NCBI GenBank assembly: GCA_011390455.1
Contig: JAABSI010000014.1
Span: 1 to 46,856, forward strand
Direction of reading: 5' to 3'
Origin: Trueperaceae bacterium
Lineage (GTDB): Bacteria; Deinococcota; Deinococci; Deinococcales; Trueperaceae
Length of the DNA stretch: 46,856 bases
This document shows, piece by piece, positions 10,680-19,541 of this stretch; position 1 is the stretch's first letter, and each line of letters begins with the position of its first letter. A model generated the notes under the pieces. That model did no database searches. It saw nothing but the letters and a program-made list of their open reading frames with translations, and was not told the DNA's origin. The position numbers and the translations under genes were made by a program.

Positions 10680-12340
10680 GCGACGAGCGAACGCGGGTCG
10701 GCGACCTACCGCTGCGCGGCGTCCGGATCGCGCTCTACGACACCACCCTGCGCGACGGCACCCAGGCCGAGGGGGTCAGCTTCACGAGCGACGACAAGGT
10801 CGCGGTCGCGCGGCGCCTCGACGCCTTCGGGATGGACGCGATCGAAGGGGGGTGGCCCGGCAGCAACCCGCGCGACGCCGAGTTCTTCGAGCGCATGCGC
10901 GACGTCCCGCTGCACCACGCGCGGCTCGCCGCGTTCGGCGCCACGCGCCGCAAGGCGACGGCGCCCGAGGACGACGCCAACCTCAGGGCTTTGATCGCCG
11001 CCGCCACCCCGGTCGTGACGCTCTTCGGCAAGTCCTGGCCGCTGCACGTCACCGAAGCGCTGGGGGCCACCCTCGACGAGAACCTCGCGATGGTCGAGGA
11101 CTCGGTGGCCTTCGTGCTGGCGCAAGGCCGCGAGGTCGTCTACGACGCGGAGCACTACTTCGACGGTTGGCGCGCCGATCCCGGGTACGCGCTCGCCACG
11201 CTCGAAGCGGCGGTGCGCGGGGGGGCGCGGACCGTGGTGCTGTGCGACACGAACGGCGGTTCGCTGCCGGACCACGTGGTGGCCGGGCTGCGCGCGGCGC
11301 GGGCGGCGCTGGGCGAGGGCGTGACCCTCGGCATCCACCCCCACGACGACGCGGGTCTGGCCACGGCGAACGCGCTCGCGGCGGTGGCGGCCGGCGCCCG
11401 CCACGTGCAGGGCACGGTCAACGGGTACGGCGAGCGCTGCGGCAACGTCGACCTGCTCACCGTCCTGGCGAACCTGGTCCTGAAGCTCGGGGCGGATCAG
11501 CCCCAGCCGCTGGCGGAGCTGCGGGCGCTCTCGCGCTACGTCGACGACCGCGCGAACCTCGAGCCCAACGTCCGGCGCCCGTACGTCGGCGATGCGGCCT
11601 TCGCCCACAAGGGGGGCGTGCACGTCTCGGCCGTGAACCGCCGACCCGACACGTACGAGCACGTGCCCCCCGAAGCGGTGGGCCAGGAGCGTCGGGTGCT
11701 CCTCTCCGACCTCTCCGGACGCGCGAACCTGGTCGCCAAGGGGGACGAGCTCGGCGCCGGGGCCGATGCCGCCGCGCTGGTGGCGCGCCTCAAGGAGCTC
11801 GAACACCTGGGGTACGCCTTCGAGGGGGCCGAGGCGTCGTTCCGCCTGGTCGCCCGGCGCTTGCGCGGCGAGCATCGTCCGTACTTCTCCCTCCACGGCT
11901 ACACGGTCATGATCGACAAGCGCGACGGCGACGCGGCACCGCGCTGCGAGGCCACCGTGCGCCTCGAGGTGGCGGGCACGGCCACGCACACGGCGGCCGA
12001 CGGCGACGGACCGGTCAACGCCCTCGATCGCGCCCTGCGCAAGGCCCTCACCGGCTTCTACCCCGTGCTGGCCGACCTGGCCCTGACGGACTACAAGGTG
12101 CGGGTGCTGGCGGGTCCGGCCACCGGGACCGCCAGCGTCGTGCGCGTGCACATCGAGACCACGGACGGACGCACGAGCTGGGGCACCGTCGGCGCGCACA
12201 CGAACCTGATCGACGCCTCGTACGAGGCCCTGCTCGATGCGATCGAGTCGAAGCTGTGGGCCGACGGGGTCGATCCCGCGCCGGTGGCCGACGCCTCCGA
12301 CGCCGCCCACCGGCGCATGGGGTTCGACGGGAGCGCATAG
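10676..12340 (+). CDS. cimA: (R)-citramalate synthase
   Basis: Condenses acetyl-CoA with pyruvate to citramalate, which opens the threonine-independent route to 2-oxobutyrate and isoleucine. The 554 residues carry the CimA form of the family signature, [16 protein letters not shown], followed by [16 protein letters not shown], which distinguishes CimA from LeuA; then [32 protein letters not shown] and [12 protein letters not shown]-terminal LeuA dimer/regulatory domain is present. GTG 10676 overlaps the leuA stop as GTGA, so the two paralogous synthases are translationally coupled. Family assignment is firm; the pyruvate specificity is inferred from the family motifs. Confidence 0.93.
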
Positions 12341-12455
12341 CCTTCCACCTTCGAAGCGGTGGCCGGCGCTTCGGTGCACCTTCGTCGTGTGGGGTCGGCT
12401 CCTTCGGTACCGCGCAGCGAGCGTGTCCTGGAGGGGATTCTTGACGATCCTCTCG
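12341..12455. other. Spacer between cimA and the gltB promoter
   Basis: Together with the promoter and leader up to base 12700 this is a 360-base stretch without a protein gene. The only structure seen is a weak CCACC/GGTGG stem just after the cimA stop. No convincing terminator or small ORF was found. Confidence 0.4.
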
Positions 12456-12485
12456 TTGACATCGCGGCCGACCCGCTGGTACGAT
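12456..12485 (+). promoter_or_regulatory. Promoter of gltB
   Basis: TTGACA at 12456-12461 and TACGAT at 12480-12485 with an 18-bp spacer. Transcription would start near 12492, leaving a 5' leader of about 210 nt before ATG 12701. A second TTGACG lies upstream at 12441. No known riboswitch is recognised in the leader. Confidence 0.7.
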
Positions 12486-12700
12486 CCGCTCCACGACCGG
12501 GGCCTCGTTCCTCACCCCGGCGCATGAGGTTGCCGATCGGCGGCCGCCACGCGCGGCTGCCGTACGCCCCGTGCCGCGCTCCGCACGCCTCCGTGCCGCC
12601 CGACCTGGCAGGTCCGGCCGCCCCGCGCAGGTCCGCCGCCGCCCTCGAACTTCGCTCGAACCGCCGGGCCCCCTCGGGCGCCTCCGCGCGAAAGGACCGC

Positions 12701-15700
12701 ATGCCTGAGTACTCCGACGTCCGACGACTCGCTTGGCCCACGGAGCGCGACGCCTGCGGCGTCGGCTTCATCGCCGCCATGGAGGGGGGCCCACGGCGCA
12801 GCGTGCTCGACCACGCCCTCGCCGCGCTGCGCAACCTCGCCCACCGCGGCGCCGTGTCGGCGGACGGCCGGACCGGCGACGGCGCCGGGATCCTGACGCA
12901 GATCCCGTACGCCCTGTTCCGCCGCGACCTCCGCGACCGCGGCGTCGAGTTCGGCGCGGACGAGGAGCTCGGGGTCGGCTGCTTCTCCGTCGCCAACGAC
13001 GGCGAGGTCGACGAGGTCTACGCCCGCATCGCGACGGTGCTCGACGAGGGCGGCCTGGAGGTGCTCGGGTGGCGCGATCCCCCCGTCGACGACGGGGCGC
13101 TCGGCGAGGAGGCGCGGGCGCGCCGTCCGATCATGCGCCAGGTGCTCCTGCGCCGCCCGGCGGGGCTGGACGCGCTCGGCTTCGAACGCTTGCTGTACTT
13201 GACGCGCAAGCGCATCGAGCGGCGGCTTCGCGCCGCGGGGCTCGGGCGCGCCTACGTGCCGTCGATGTCGAGTCGGACGATCGTCTACAAGGGGCTGATG
13301 GTCGGCGACGCGCTCGCGACCTTCTACCGGGACTTGGCCGACCCCGACTACACGACCGCGATCGCCCTCTTCCACGAGCGCTACAGCACGAACACGCTGC
13401 CGCGCTGGTCGCTCGCCCAGCCCTTCCGCTTCCTCGCCCACAACGGCGAGATCAACACCCTGCAGGGCAACGTGAACTTCATGCGCTCGCGCGAACCGGT
13501 GCTGCGCAGCTCCGTGTTCGGCGACGCGGTCGCCGACCTGTTGCCGATCATCGAGCCGGGCGGCTCGGACTCCGCCGCCCTCGACAACGCCTTCGAGCTG
13601 CTGACCCTCGCCGGACGCGACCCGCTGCACGCCTTGGCGATGCTCGTGCCCGAGGCGTTCGAGAACGACGAGGCGATGGATCCGGACCTGCGCGGCTTCT
13701 ACGAGCACCACGCGACGCTGATGGAGCCGTGGGACGGTCCCGCGGCGCTCGCGCTCTCGGACGGGCGCTACGCCGTGGCCGCGCTCGATCGCAACGGGCT
13801 CCGGCCGCAGCGCTACGCGCTGACCGACGACGGCCTGGTCGTCGTCGGGTCCGAGGCCGGGATGGTGCCGCTGCCCGACCGGCGCATCGTCGAGCGCGGG
13901 CGGCTCGGTCCGGGCCAGATGCTCGCCGTCGACGTCGTCGCGGGCGAGCTGCTCCGCAACGCCGACGTCAAGCGTCGGCTGGCGAGGCAGGCGCCCTACC
14001 GGTCGTGGGTGGACGCGCACCTGGTGCGCGCGCCGTCCTTCTCGGCCCCGGCGCCCGCCGGCCGCGTCGCGGACGGCGCGGAGCCCGAGGCGCTCGCGCG
14101 CATGCAGAAGCTCTTCGGGTACTCCGCCGAGGACCTCGACCGGGTGCTCGAACCGATGGTGTCGGGGGGCGAGCCTCCGGTCGGCTCGATGGGCGACGAC
14201 ACGCCGCTCGCGGTCCTCTCCGAGCAACCGCAAGCGCTCTATCGCTACTTCAAGCAGCGCTTCGCGCAGGTCACCAACCCACCGATCGACCCGCTGCGCG
14301 AGCGCCGCGTCATGTCGCTCGCGACCGTGCTCGGTCCGCGCGGACCGCTGCTCGACGAGGTCGCCGCCTCGGCGACCGTCTTGCGCTTCGAACGACCGGT
14401 GATCGACGAGGCCGAGTACGCCTGGCTGCTCGCGCAGGAGGCCTTCCGACCCAAGGTGCTCGCCGCACGCTGGACCGTCGCCGATGGCCCCGAGGGGCTC
14501 GCGCCCGCCCTCGAGGAGCTCTGCGACGCCGCGGTCGAGGCGGTCGAGGCGGGCCACGGCGTGCTCGTGCTCTCCGACCGGGACGCCGACGCCACGCACG
14601 CGCCCATCCCGATGCTGCTCGCGGTCTCGGCCGTGCACCAGCGGCTGCTCCGCGCCGGGCGGCGCACCCGCACCGCGCTCGTCGCCGACACCGGCGAGGT
14701 CCGCGAGGACCACCACGTGGCGTGCCTGATCGGCTTCGGCGCCGCGCTCGTCCATCCGTTCCTGGCGCTGGCGAGCGCCCGCGCGGTCGCCGCGACCGCC
14801 AAAGGCGGAGCGCTGTGCACGGCCGAGGAGGCGACCGAACGGTACTTGCAGGCGCTCGACAAGGGGCTCTTGAAGGTGATGTCCAAGATGGGCATCTCCG
14901 CGCTCTCGAGCTACCGCGGCGCGCAGATCTTCGAGGCGCTCGGCGTCGATCAGGACGTGATCGACCGGTACTTCACCGGTACGACGAGCCGCCTGGGCGG
15001 CGCCGGCGTGGACGCCTTCGCCGTCGACGTCCTGCGCTTCCACGCCGAGGCGTTCGGCGAGGAGCCGTCGCTCATCGATCGCGGCATCTACCGCTTCCGC
15101 AAGGCGGGCGAGTACCACGCCCTCAACCCGCTCGTCTTCAAGGCGCTCCACAAGGCGGTGCGCACGGGCGACGACGAGGCCTACGACGCCTACGCCCAAC
15201 AGGTGGACGAGCGGGCCCCGACGGCGCTGCGCGACCTGCTCGAGCCGCGCCCGCTGGGGCCCGAGGTCCCGCTCGACGAGGTCGAGGACGTGGCGGCCAT
15301 CGTGCGCCGCTTCAGCACCCAGGCGATGAGCCACGGCTCCGTCTCGCGCGAGGTCCACGAGACGCTCGCGGTGGCGATGAACCGCCTGGGTGGGAAGAGC
15401 AACTCGGGGGAGGGGGGCGAGGACGAGGGGCGCTTCGCCCCATACCGGGAGGACCAACCCCAGCTCGGGCACGGCGGCTGGTACCCCAAGGCAGGCGACT
15501 GGGGCAACAGCGCGATCAAGCAGGTCGCCTCCGGCCGCTTCGGGGTCACCGCCGCCTACCTGGTCTCGGCGCAGGAGCTCGAGATCAAGATGGCTCAGGG
15601 CTCGAAGCCGGGCGAGGGCGGCCAGATCCCGGGGCCCAAGGTCAACGACGAGATCGCACGGATCCGCCGCAGCGTGCCGGGCGTGACGCTCATCTCGCCG

Positions 15701-17278
15701 CCGCCGCACCACGACATCTACTCGATCGAGGACCTCGCGCAGCTGATCTACGACCTCAAGCGCGTCCACCCCTCGGCGCGGGTGGGGGTCAAGCTCGTCG
15801 CCACGGCCGGCGTCGGGACGATCGCGGCGGGGGTGGCCAAGGGCTACGCCGACAACGTCCAGATCTCGGGCGCCGACGGCGGCACGGGCGCCTCGCCGCT
15901 CTCGAGCATCAAGAACGTCGGGGTTCCGTGGGAGCTCGGCCTGGCCGAGACCCAGCAGGTGCTCGTGGCCAACGGGCTGCGCGACCGCGTCACCTTGCGC
16001 GTCGACGGCGGCATGAAGACCGGGCGCGACGTCGTCGTCGCCGCGCTGCTCGGCGCCGAGTCGTACGGCTTCGGGACGGCGGCCCTGGTCGCCGCCGGCT
16101 GCGCCATGATCCGGCAGTGCCACCTCAACACCTGCCCGGTGGGGGTCGCGACCCAGCGCCTCGACCTGCGGGCCAAGTACCCGGGCGAGCCCGAGCACGT
16201 CGTGCGCTTCATGACCTACGTCGCGCAGCAGGTGCGGATGCTCCTCGCGCGCCTCGGCGCCCGGAGCCTCGACGAGGTGATCGGCCGCGTCGACCTGCTC
16301 GCGGCCCGCACGGTGGCGCTCCCCCGGCGGGCGCGCCTCGACCTGTCGTCGTTGCTCCGCGACCCCGACCCCACCGGCGCCTTGCCGCGCAAGGGGACGA
16401 CCGGCGCGAACGGTCAGGTACGCAACGACCGCCCGGGCGACGACCCACTCGACGAGCAGCTGCTGCGCGACGCGCAGCCCGCGCTCGAACGCGGGGAGCG
16501 GGTAATGCGCGGCTACGCGGTGAGCAACCGCGACCGCTCGCTCGGCGCGCGCCTCGCCGGAGCGATCGCGCGCCGCCATGGCGACGCCGGGCTGCCGCCG
16601 GCCAGCGTCGATCTTCGCTTCCGCGGGGCGGCGGGGCAGAGCTTCGGGGCCTTCGCCGTCGCGGGGATGCGGCTCACGCTCGTGGGCGAGGCGCAGGACT
16701 ACGTGGGCAAGGGGATGAGCGGAGGGGAGCTCGTGGTGCGCCCGCCCGAGGGCGACGAGCTCGCGACGGATCGCTCCGTCATCCTCGGCAACACCGCGCT
16801 CTACGGCGCCACGGGGGGCGGGCTCTTCGCGGCCGGCCAGGCGGGGGAACGCCTCGCGGTCCGCAACTCCGGCGCGGTCGCCGTCGTCGAGGGCTGCGGC
16901 GACCACGGCGCGGAGTACATGACGGGCGGCGCCGTCGTCGTGCTCGGTCGCGTCGGCCGCAACTTCGGCGCCGGCATGTCGGGCGGGGTCGCGTACCTGT
17001 GGGACGACGGCAGCGTCGCCGAGCGGGTCAACCCCTCGATGGTGGGGTTGGCGGCGCTCGACGTGGCCGACGCGGACCTGCTCCGGGCGCTGATCGCGCG
17101 CCACGTCGAGGCCACCGGCTCGCGCGTCGCCCGCGCGTGGCTCGACGCCGGGGCGGAGGCGGCCCGCTTCGTGCGCGTCGCACCGAGCGTGGCCGAGGAG
17201 GGTCAGATCGACCCTGCGCCCCTGGGCGTGGCGTTGGCGGCGGCGCGGCTCTCCGCGCTCGGCGGGACCGCCGCCTGA
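12701..17278 (+). CDS. gltB: Glutamate synthase, large subunit
   Basis: Makes two glutamates from glutamine and 2-oxoglutarate; central to ammonia assimilation. The 1525 residues contain the class II glutamine amidotransferase domain with its N-terminal nucleophile at Cys19 (ACGVGFIAAMEGG) after an 18-residue propeptide, the central domain, the FMN/TIM-barrel synthase domain (NSGEGGEDEGRF, GAKVND-type region, SGADGGTGASPLSS), the 3Fe-4S cluster motif C-X5-C-X4-C in CAMIRQCHLNTCPVG, and the C-terminal GXGXG beta-helix domain. ATG 12701 follows AAAGGA at 6 nt; an in-frame ATG at 12524 lacks a ribosome site and would add 59 residues before the nucleophile. gltD is not in the window, so the electron-donating small subunit must be elsewhere. 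Confidence 0.96.
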   Translation: MPEYSDVRRLAWPTERDACGVGFIAAMEGGPRRSVLDHALAALRNLAHRGAVSADGRTGDGAGILTQIPYALFRRDLRDRGVEFGADEELGVGCFSVANDGEVDEVYARIATVLDEGGLEVLGWRDPPVDDGALGEEARARRPIMRQVLLRRPAGLDALGFERLLYLTRKRIERRLRAAGLGRAYVPSMSSRTIVYKGLMVGDALATFYRDLADPDYTTAIALFHERYSTNTLPRWSLAQPFRFLAHNGEINTLQGNVNFMRSREPVLRSSVFGDAVADLLPIIEPGGSDSAALDNAFELLTLAGRDPLHALAMLVPEAFENDEAMDPDLRGFYEHHATLMEPWDGPAALALSDGRYAVAALDRNGLRPQRYALTDDGLVVVGSEAGMVPLPDRRIVERGRLGPGQMLAVDVVAGELLRNADVKRRLARQAPYRSWVDAHLVRAPSFSAPAPAGRVADGAEPEALARMQKLFGYSAEDLDRVLEPMVSGGEPPVGSMGDDTPLAVLSEQPQALYRYFKQRFAQVTNPPIDPLRERRVMSLATVLGPRGPLLDEVAASATVLRFERPVIDEAEYAWLLAQEAFRPKVLAARWTVADGPEGLAPALEELCDAAVEAVEAGHGVLVLSDRDADATHAPIPMLLAVSAVHQRLLRAGRRTRTALVADTGEVREDHHVACLIGFGAALVHPFLALASARAVAATAKGGALCTAEEATERYLQALDKGLLKVMSKMGISALSSYRGAQIFEALGVDQDVIDRYFTGTTSRLGGAGVDAFAVDVLRFHAEAFGEEPSLIDRGIYRFRKAGEYHALNPLVFKALHKAVRTGDDEAYDAYAQQVDERAPTALRDLLEPRPLGPEVPLDEVEDVAAIVRRFSTQAMSHGSVSREVHETLAVAMNRLGGKSNSGEGGEDEGRFAPYREDQPQLGHGGWYPKAGDWGNSAIKQVASGRFGVTAAYLVSAQELEIKMAQGSKPGEGGQIPGPKVNDEIARIRRSVPGVTLISPPPHHDIYSIEDLAQLIYDLKRVHPSARVGVKLVATAGVGTIAAGVAKGYADNVQISGADGGTGASPLSSIKNVGVPWELGLAETQQVLVANGLRDRVTLRVDGGMKTGRDVVVAALLGAESYGFGTAALVAAGCAMIRQCHLNTCPVGVATQRLDLRAKYPGEPEHVVRFMTYVAQQVRMLLARLGARSLDEVIGRVDLLAARTVALPRRARLDLSSLLRDPDPTGALPRKGTTGANGQVRNDRPGDDPLDEQLLRDAQPALERGERVMRGYAVSNRDRSLGARLAGAIARRHGDAGLPPASVDLRFRGAAGQSFGAFAVAGMRLTLVGEAQDYVGKGMSGGELVVRPPEGDELATDRSVILGNTALYGATGGGLFAAGQAGERLAVRNSGAVAVVEGCGDHGAEYMTGGAVVVLGRVGRNFGAGMSGGVAYLWDDGSVAERVNPSMVGLAALDVADADLLRALIARHVEATGSRVARAWLDAGAEAARFVRVAPSVAEEGQIDPAPLGVALAAARLSALGGTAA

Positions 17279-17299
17279 CCGGGGGCGGCGCCGCGCGCC

Positions 17300-19156
17300 T
17301 CAGCGGAGGCAGGTGACGGTGCCGTCGAGCGCCGCGACGAACAGCGCGTCGCCGACGGGCAACGGGCTCGCCTGGACGGCGCCGGAGGCGACCCGATGGC
17401 GCGCGCGCTCCGCGCCGGTGCGCGCGTCGAAGGCGAGCAGCTCGCCCCCCTCGTTCGCCACGTAGACCACCCCGCCCGCGACGACGGGGGCGGCCGTCAC
17501 CGGGTGCGCGAGCGGCACCGACCAGGCGTCGTCGCCCGAACGCACGTGCAGCGCATGGAGCCGCGGCCCCCACGAGCCCAGGAAGACGAGCCGCTCCGCG
17601 ACCGCCGGCGGCGCCCACGCCTCGCCCTCCACGTCGTACGACCAGCGCACGACGTGCGCCTCGGGATCGAACGCATGGACCTCGCCGGACCGCGTCGCGA
17701 GCAGGACGACCGCGCCGGCGGAGACCGGGGGCGCCGCCATCGCGCCGACGTCGACGCGGAAGCGGGCCGCGCCGTCGCGCGCGTCGAGCGCATGGAGCCA
17801 TCCGTCGTCGGCCACGACGAGGGCCAGGTGGCCGTGCAGGGTCGCCGCGGTCGCGGCCGCGGCGCCGAGGTCGACCGACCAGCGCACCTCCCTCGGACCA
17901 GCGCCCCAGCGCTCGAGGCGGCCATCGCGGCGCGCCACGAGCACGTCGGCGCCGGTGGCCGTGAGCCCGACCGCATCGACGTCGCTCGCGAGCCAAGCGC
18001 GGTCGCCCGAAGGCCAGGTCCGGGCCTGCAGCGAGCCGTCGCGGGCGGCGAGCCAGAGCCGGCCCCCGGCGACCAACGGGGGGGCGCTGACCTCGTCCTC
18101 GAGCTCGAAGCGGGCGTGCACCGCGCCGTCGGCCGGGCGCAGGACGGCGAGCGCGTCCGCGCGTTGGCCGACCAACAGGAACCCGTCCGCCGCCGCCATC
18201 CCGGCCGGCCATTGCGGACCCTCCTCGAGCCGGACCTGCCAGCGCGGCCGCAGCGCGGCGGCGTCGGCGATCGCGGTCGGGTAGGCGCTGCGGTGGCCGG
18301 CGCCGGCGTGCGGCCGGTGCGTGGTGCGCGCGATGCCGTCGGCCCGGATCGCGCGCAGGGCATCGGCGACGGTCGCGGCCGAGGCCGGGCGGTCCGCGGG
18401 CTGCTTGGCCAGCAGCCGCCCGAGCAACCGCGAGAGCGCGGGGGGGATGGCCGGATGCACCTCCACGGCGGCGATGGGCTCGTGGTAGACGTGCTGGTAC
18501 ATGATCGCCTGGTCGTTCTCGGCGTCGAACGGAGCGACGCCGGTCGCCGCCCGGTAGAGCACCGCGCCGAAGGCGTACAGGTCGGTCGCCGCGCCGGTGG
18601 CGTCGCCCGTCGCCTGTTCCGGCGCCATGTACTGGGGGGTCCCGAGCGTCGACCCGGTGCGCGTCAGCTGGCGCGACGTCTCGGTGAGCTGCACGAGGCC
18701 GAAGTCCATCAGCTTCGGGCGCCCGGACTCGGTGAGCAGGATGTTGCGCGGCGTGAGGTCGCGGTGCACCATGCCGAGGCGGTGCACGTACGCGAGGGCG
18801 TCGGCGACCTCGGCGGCGCCGTCGAGCAGCGCCGCGAACGGCTCCGGGTCCTCGGCGAGCGGTCCGAGGTCGGTGAAGGCCCCGCCGTCGACGAGCTCCA
18901 TGGCGAAGTAGACGTGCTCGCCCTGGCCGAGGTCGTAGATCGAGACGACGGCGGGGTGGTTCAGCCGGGCGAGGGCGCGGATCTCGCGCCGGAAGCGGTC
19001 GGCGTCCAGCTCGGTGAGGTGCGGGCGCAAGACCTTGAGCGCCACGGTGCGCTCGAGGCGCCGATCGTGGGCGCGGAACACGTGGCCCATGCCGCCGTGC
19101 CCGAGCGGACCCAGGACGTCGTACCGACCGTCGATGACGTCGCCGGGGTGGAACAT
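17300..19156 (-). CDS. Ser/Thr protein kinase with C-terminal PQQ-type beta-propeller (RqkA-like)
   Basis: A 618-residue soluble protein. Residues about 11-270 form a Hanks-type kinase: glycine loop LGHGGMGHVF, VALKVL lysine, catalytic loop HRDLTPRN, DFG (LMDFGLVQ) and YMAPEQ. The catalytic-loop Lys usual in Ser/Thr kinases (HRDLK) is Thr here. After a short linker, residues about 310-618 hold roughly eight PQQ-type blades (for example LHALDARDGAARF, LLAFDARTGAERA). No membrane segment is seen. The domain layout matches the quinoprotein kinase DR2518/RqkA of D. radiodurans, linked to radiation resistance; orthology is inferred. ATG 19156 lies 3 nt after the stop of a ribbon-helix-helix-like gene and has no good ribosome site, so it is probably coupled to it. 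Confidence 0.9.
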   Translation of the reverse strand: MFHPGDVIDGRYDVLGPLGHGGMGHVFRAHDRRLERTVALKVLRPHLTELDADRFRREIRALARLNHPAVVSIYDLGQGEHVYFAMELVDGGAFTDLGPLAEDPEPFAALLDGAAEVADALAYVHRLGMVHRDLTPRNILLTESGRPKLMDFGLVQLTETSRQLTRTGSTLGTPQYMAPEQATGDATGAATDLYAFGAVLYRAATGVAPFDAENDQAIMYQHVYHEPIAAVEVHPAIPPALSRLLGRLLAKQPADRPASAATVADALRAIRADGIARTTHRPHAGAGHRSAYPTAIADAAALRPRWQVRLEEGPQWPAGMAAADGFLLVGQRADALAVLRPADGAVHARFELEDEVSAPPLVAGGRLWLAARDGSLQARTWPSGDRAWLASDVDAVGLTATGADVLVARRDGRLERWGAGPREVRWSVDLGAAAATAATLHGHLALVVADDGWLHALDARDGAARFRVDVGAMAAPPVSAGAVVLLATRSGEVHAFDPEAHVVRWSYDVEGEAWAPPAVAERLVFLGSWGPRLHALHVRSGDDAWSVPLAHPVTAAPVVAGGVVYVANEGGELLAFDARTGAERARHRVASGAVQASPLPVGDALFVAALDGTVTCLR

Positions 19157-19159
19157 CGA

Positions 19160-19372
19160 TCAGGCGTTCTCGTCGAGCCCCTCGAGCAGGGCGGGGTCGA
19201 GTTCGCCCGCCTCGACCGCTCGGTTGAGCATCTGGATGCCGAGCCGCACGACCTCGGACTTGGACACCAGACGCTCCGGGTTGGAGAGGTGGTACGCGGT
19301 CTTGGTGAGGAGCGAATCCTGCTCCTCGCTGATGACCACCTGCAGGCGCTTGCTCTTGCTCAGCTTCGGCAC
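19160..19372 (-). CDS. Small ribbon-helix-helix-like DNA-binding protein
   Basis: A 70-residue protein with the pattern of a CopG/Arc-type fold: a short basic strand (KRLQVVIS), a first helix (EEQDSLLTKTAYHL), a turn with NPERLVSKS, and a second helix (EVVRLGIQMLNRAVEAG). Such proteins dimerise and repress their own promoters. The GTG start at 19372 has GGGAGGG about 5 nt upstream. It is directly upstream of the RqkA-like kinase (3 nt between genes), so the kinase may phosphorylate it or be controlled by it. This is inference from context; the fold call rests on pattern only. Confidence 0.7.
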   Translation of the reverse strand: MPKLSKSKRLQVVISEEQDSLLTKTAYHLSNPERLVSKSEVVRLGIQMLNRAVEAGELDPALLEGLDENA

Positions 19373-19417
19373 GTCGCCCTCCCGGCGGTGCGCACGGCGA
19401 CCCGCCTCTGTTCGCTC

Positions 19418-19445
19418 ACTGTAGCATGGTCGGTACGTGGGTCAT
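19418..19445 (-). promoter_or_regulatory. Promoter of the regulator-kinase unit
   Basis: On the minus strand ATGACC (19440-19445) and TACAGT (19418-19423) with a 16-bp spacer, about 45 nt before GTG 19372. It is back-to-back with the murA promoter, whose -35 starts 5 bp away, so one bound protein could affect both. Confidence 0.5.
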
Positions 19446-19449
19446 TCGG

Positions 19450-19478
19450 TTGACCATACGGAAGAACAGCGCTAGACT
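19450..19478 (+). promoter_or_regulatory. Promoter of murA
   Basis: TTGACC (19450-19455) and TAGACT (19473-19478) separated by exactly 17 bp. Transcription would start near 19485, giving a leader of about 57 nt with GGAGG at 19532-19536. Confidence 0.75.
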
Positions 19479-19541
19479 CCTCTTACACATCGTGCGCATC
19501 CGACGCGTCGTCGAAGCGCGCGCGCCCCCTTGGAGGCACCC

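Noticed and set aside
12524..12700. N-terminal extension of GltB from ATG 12524
   Set aside because: No ribosome site, and it would place 59 extra residues before a propeptide that must be removed to expose Cys19.
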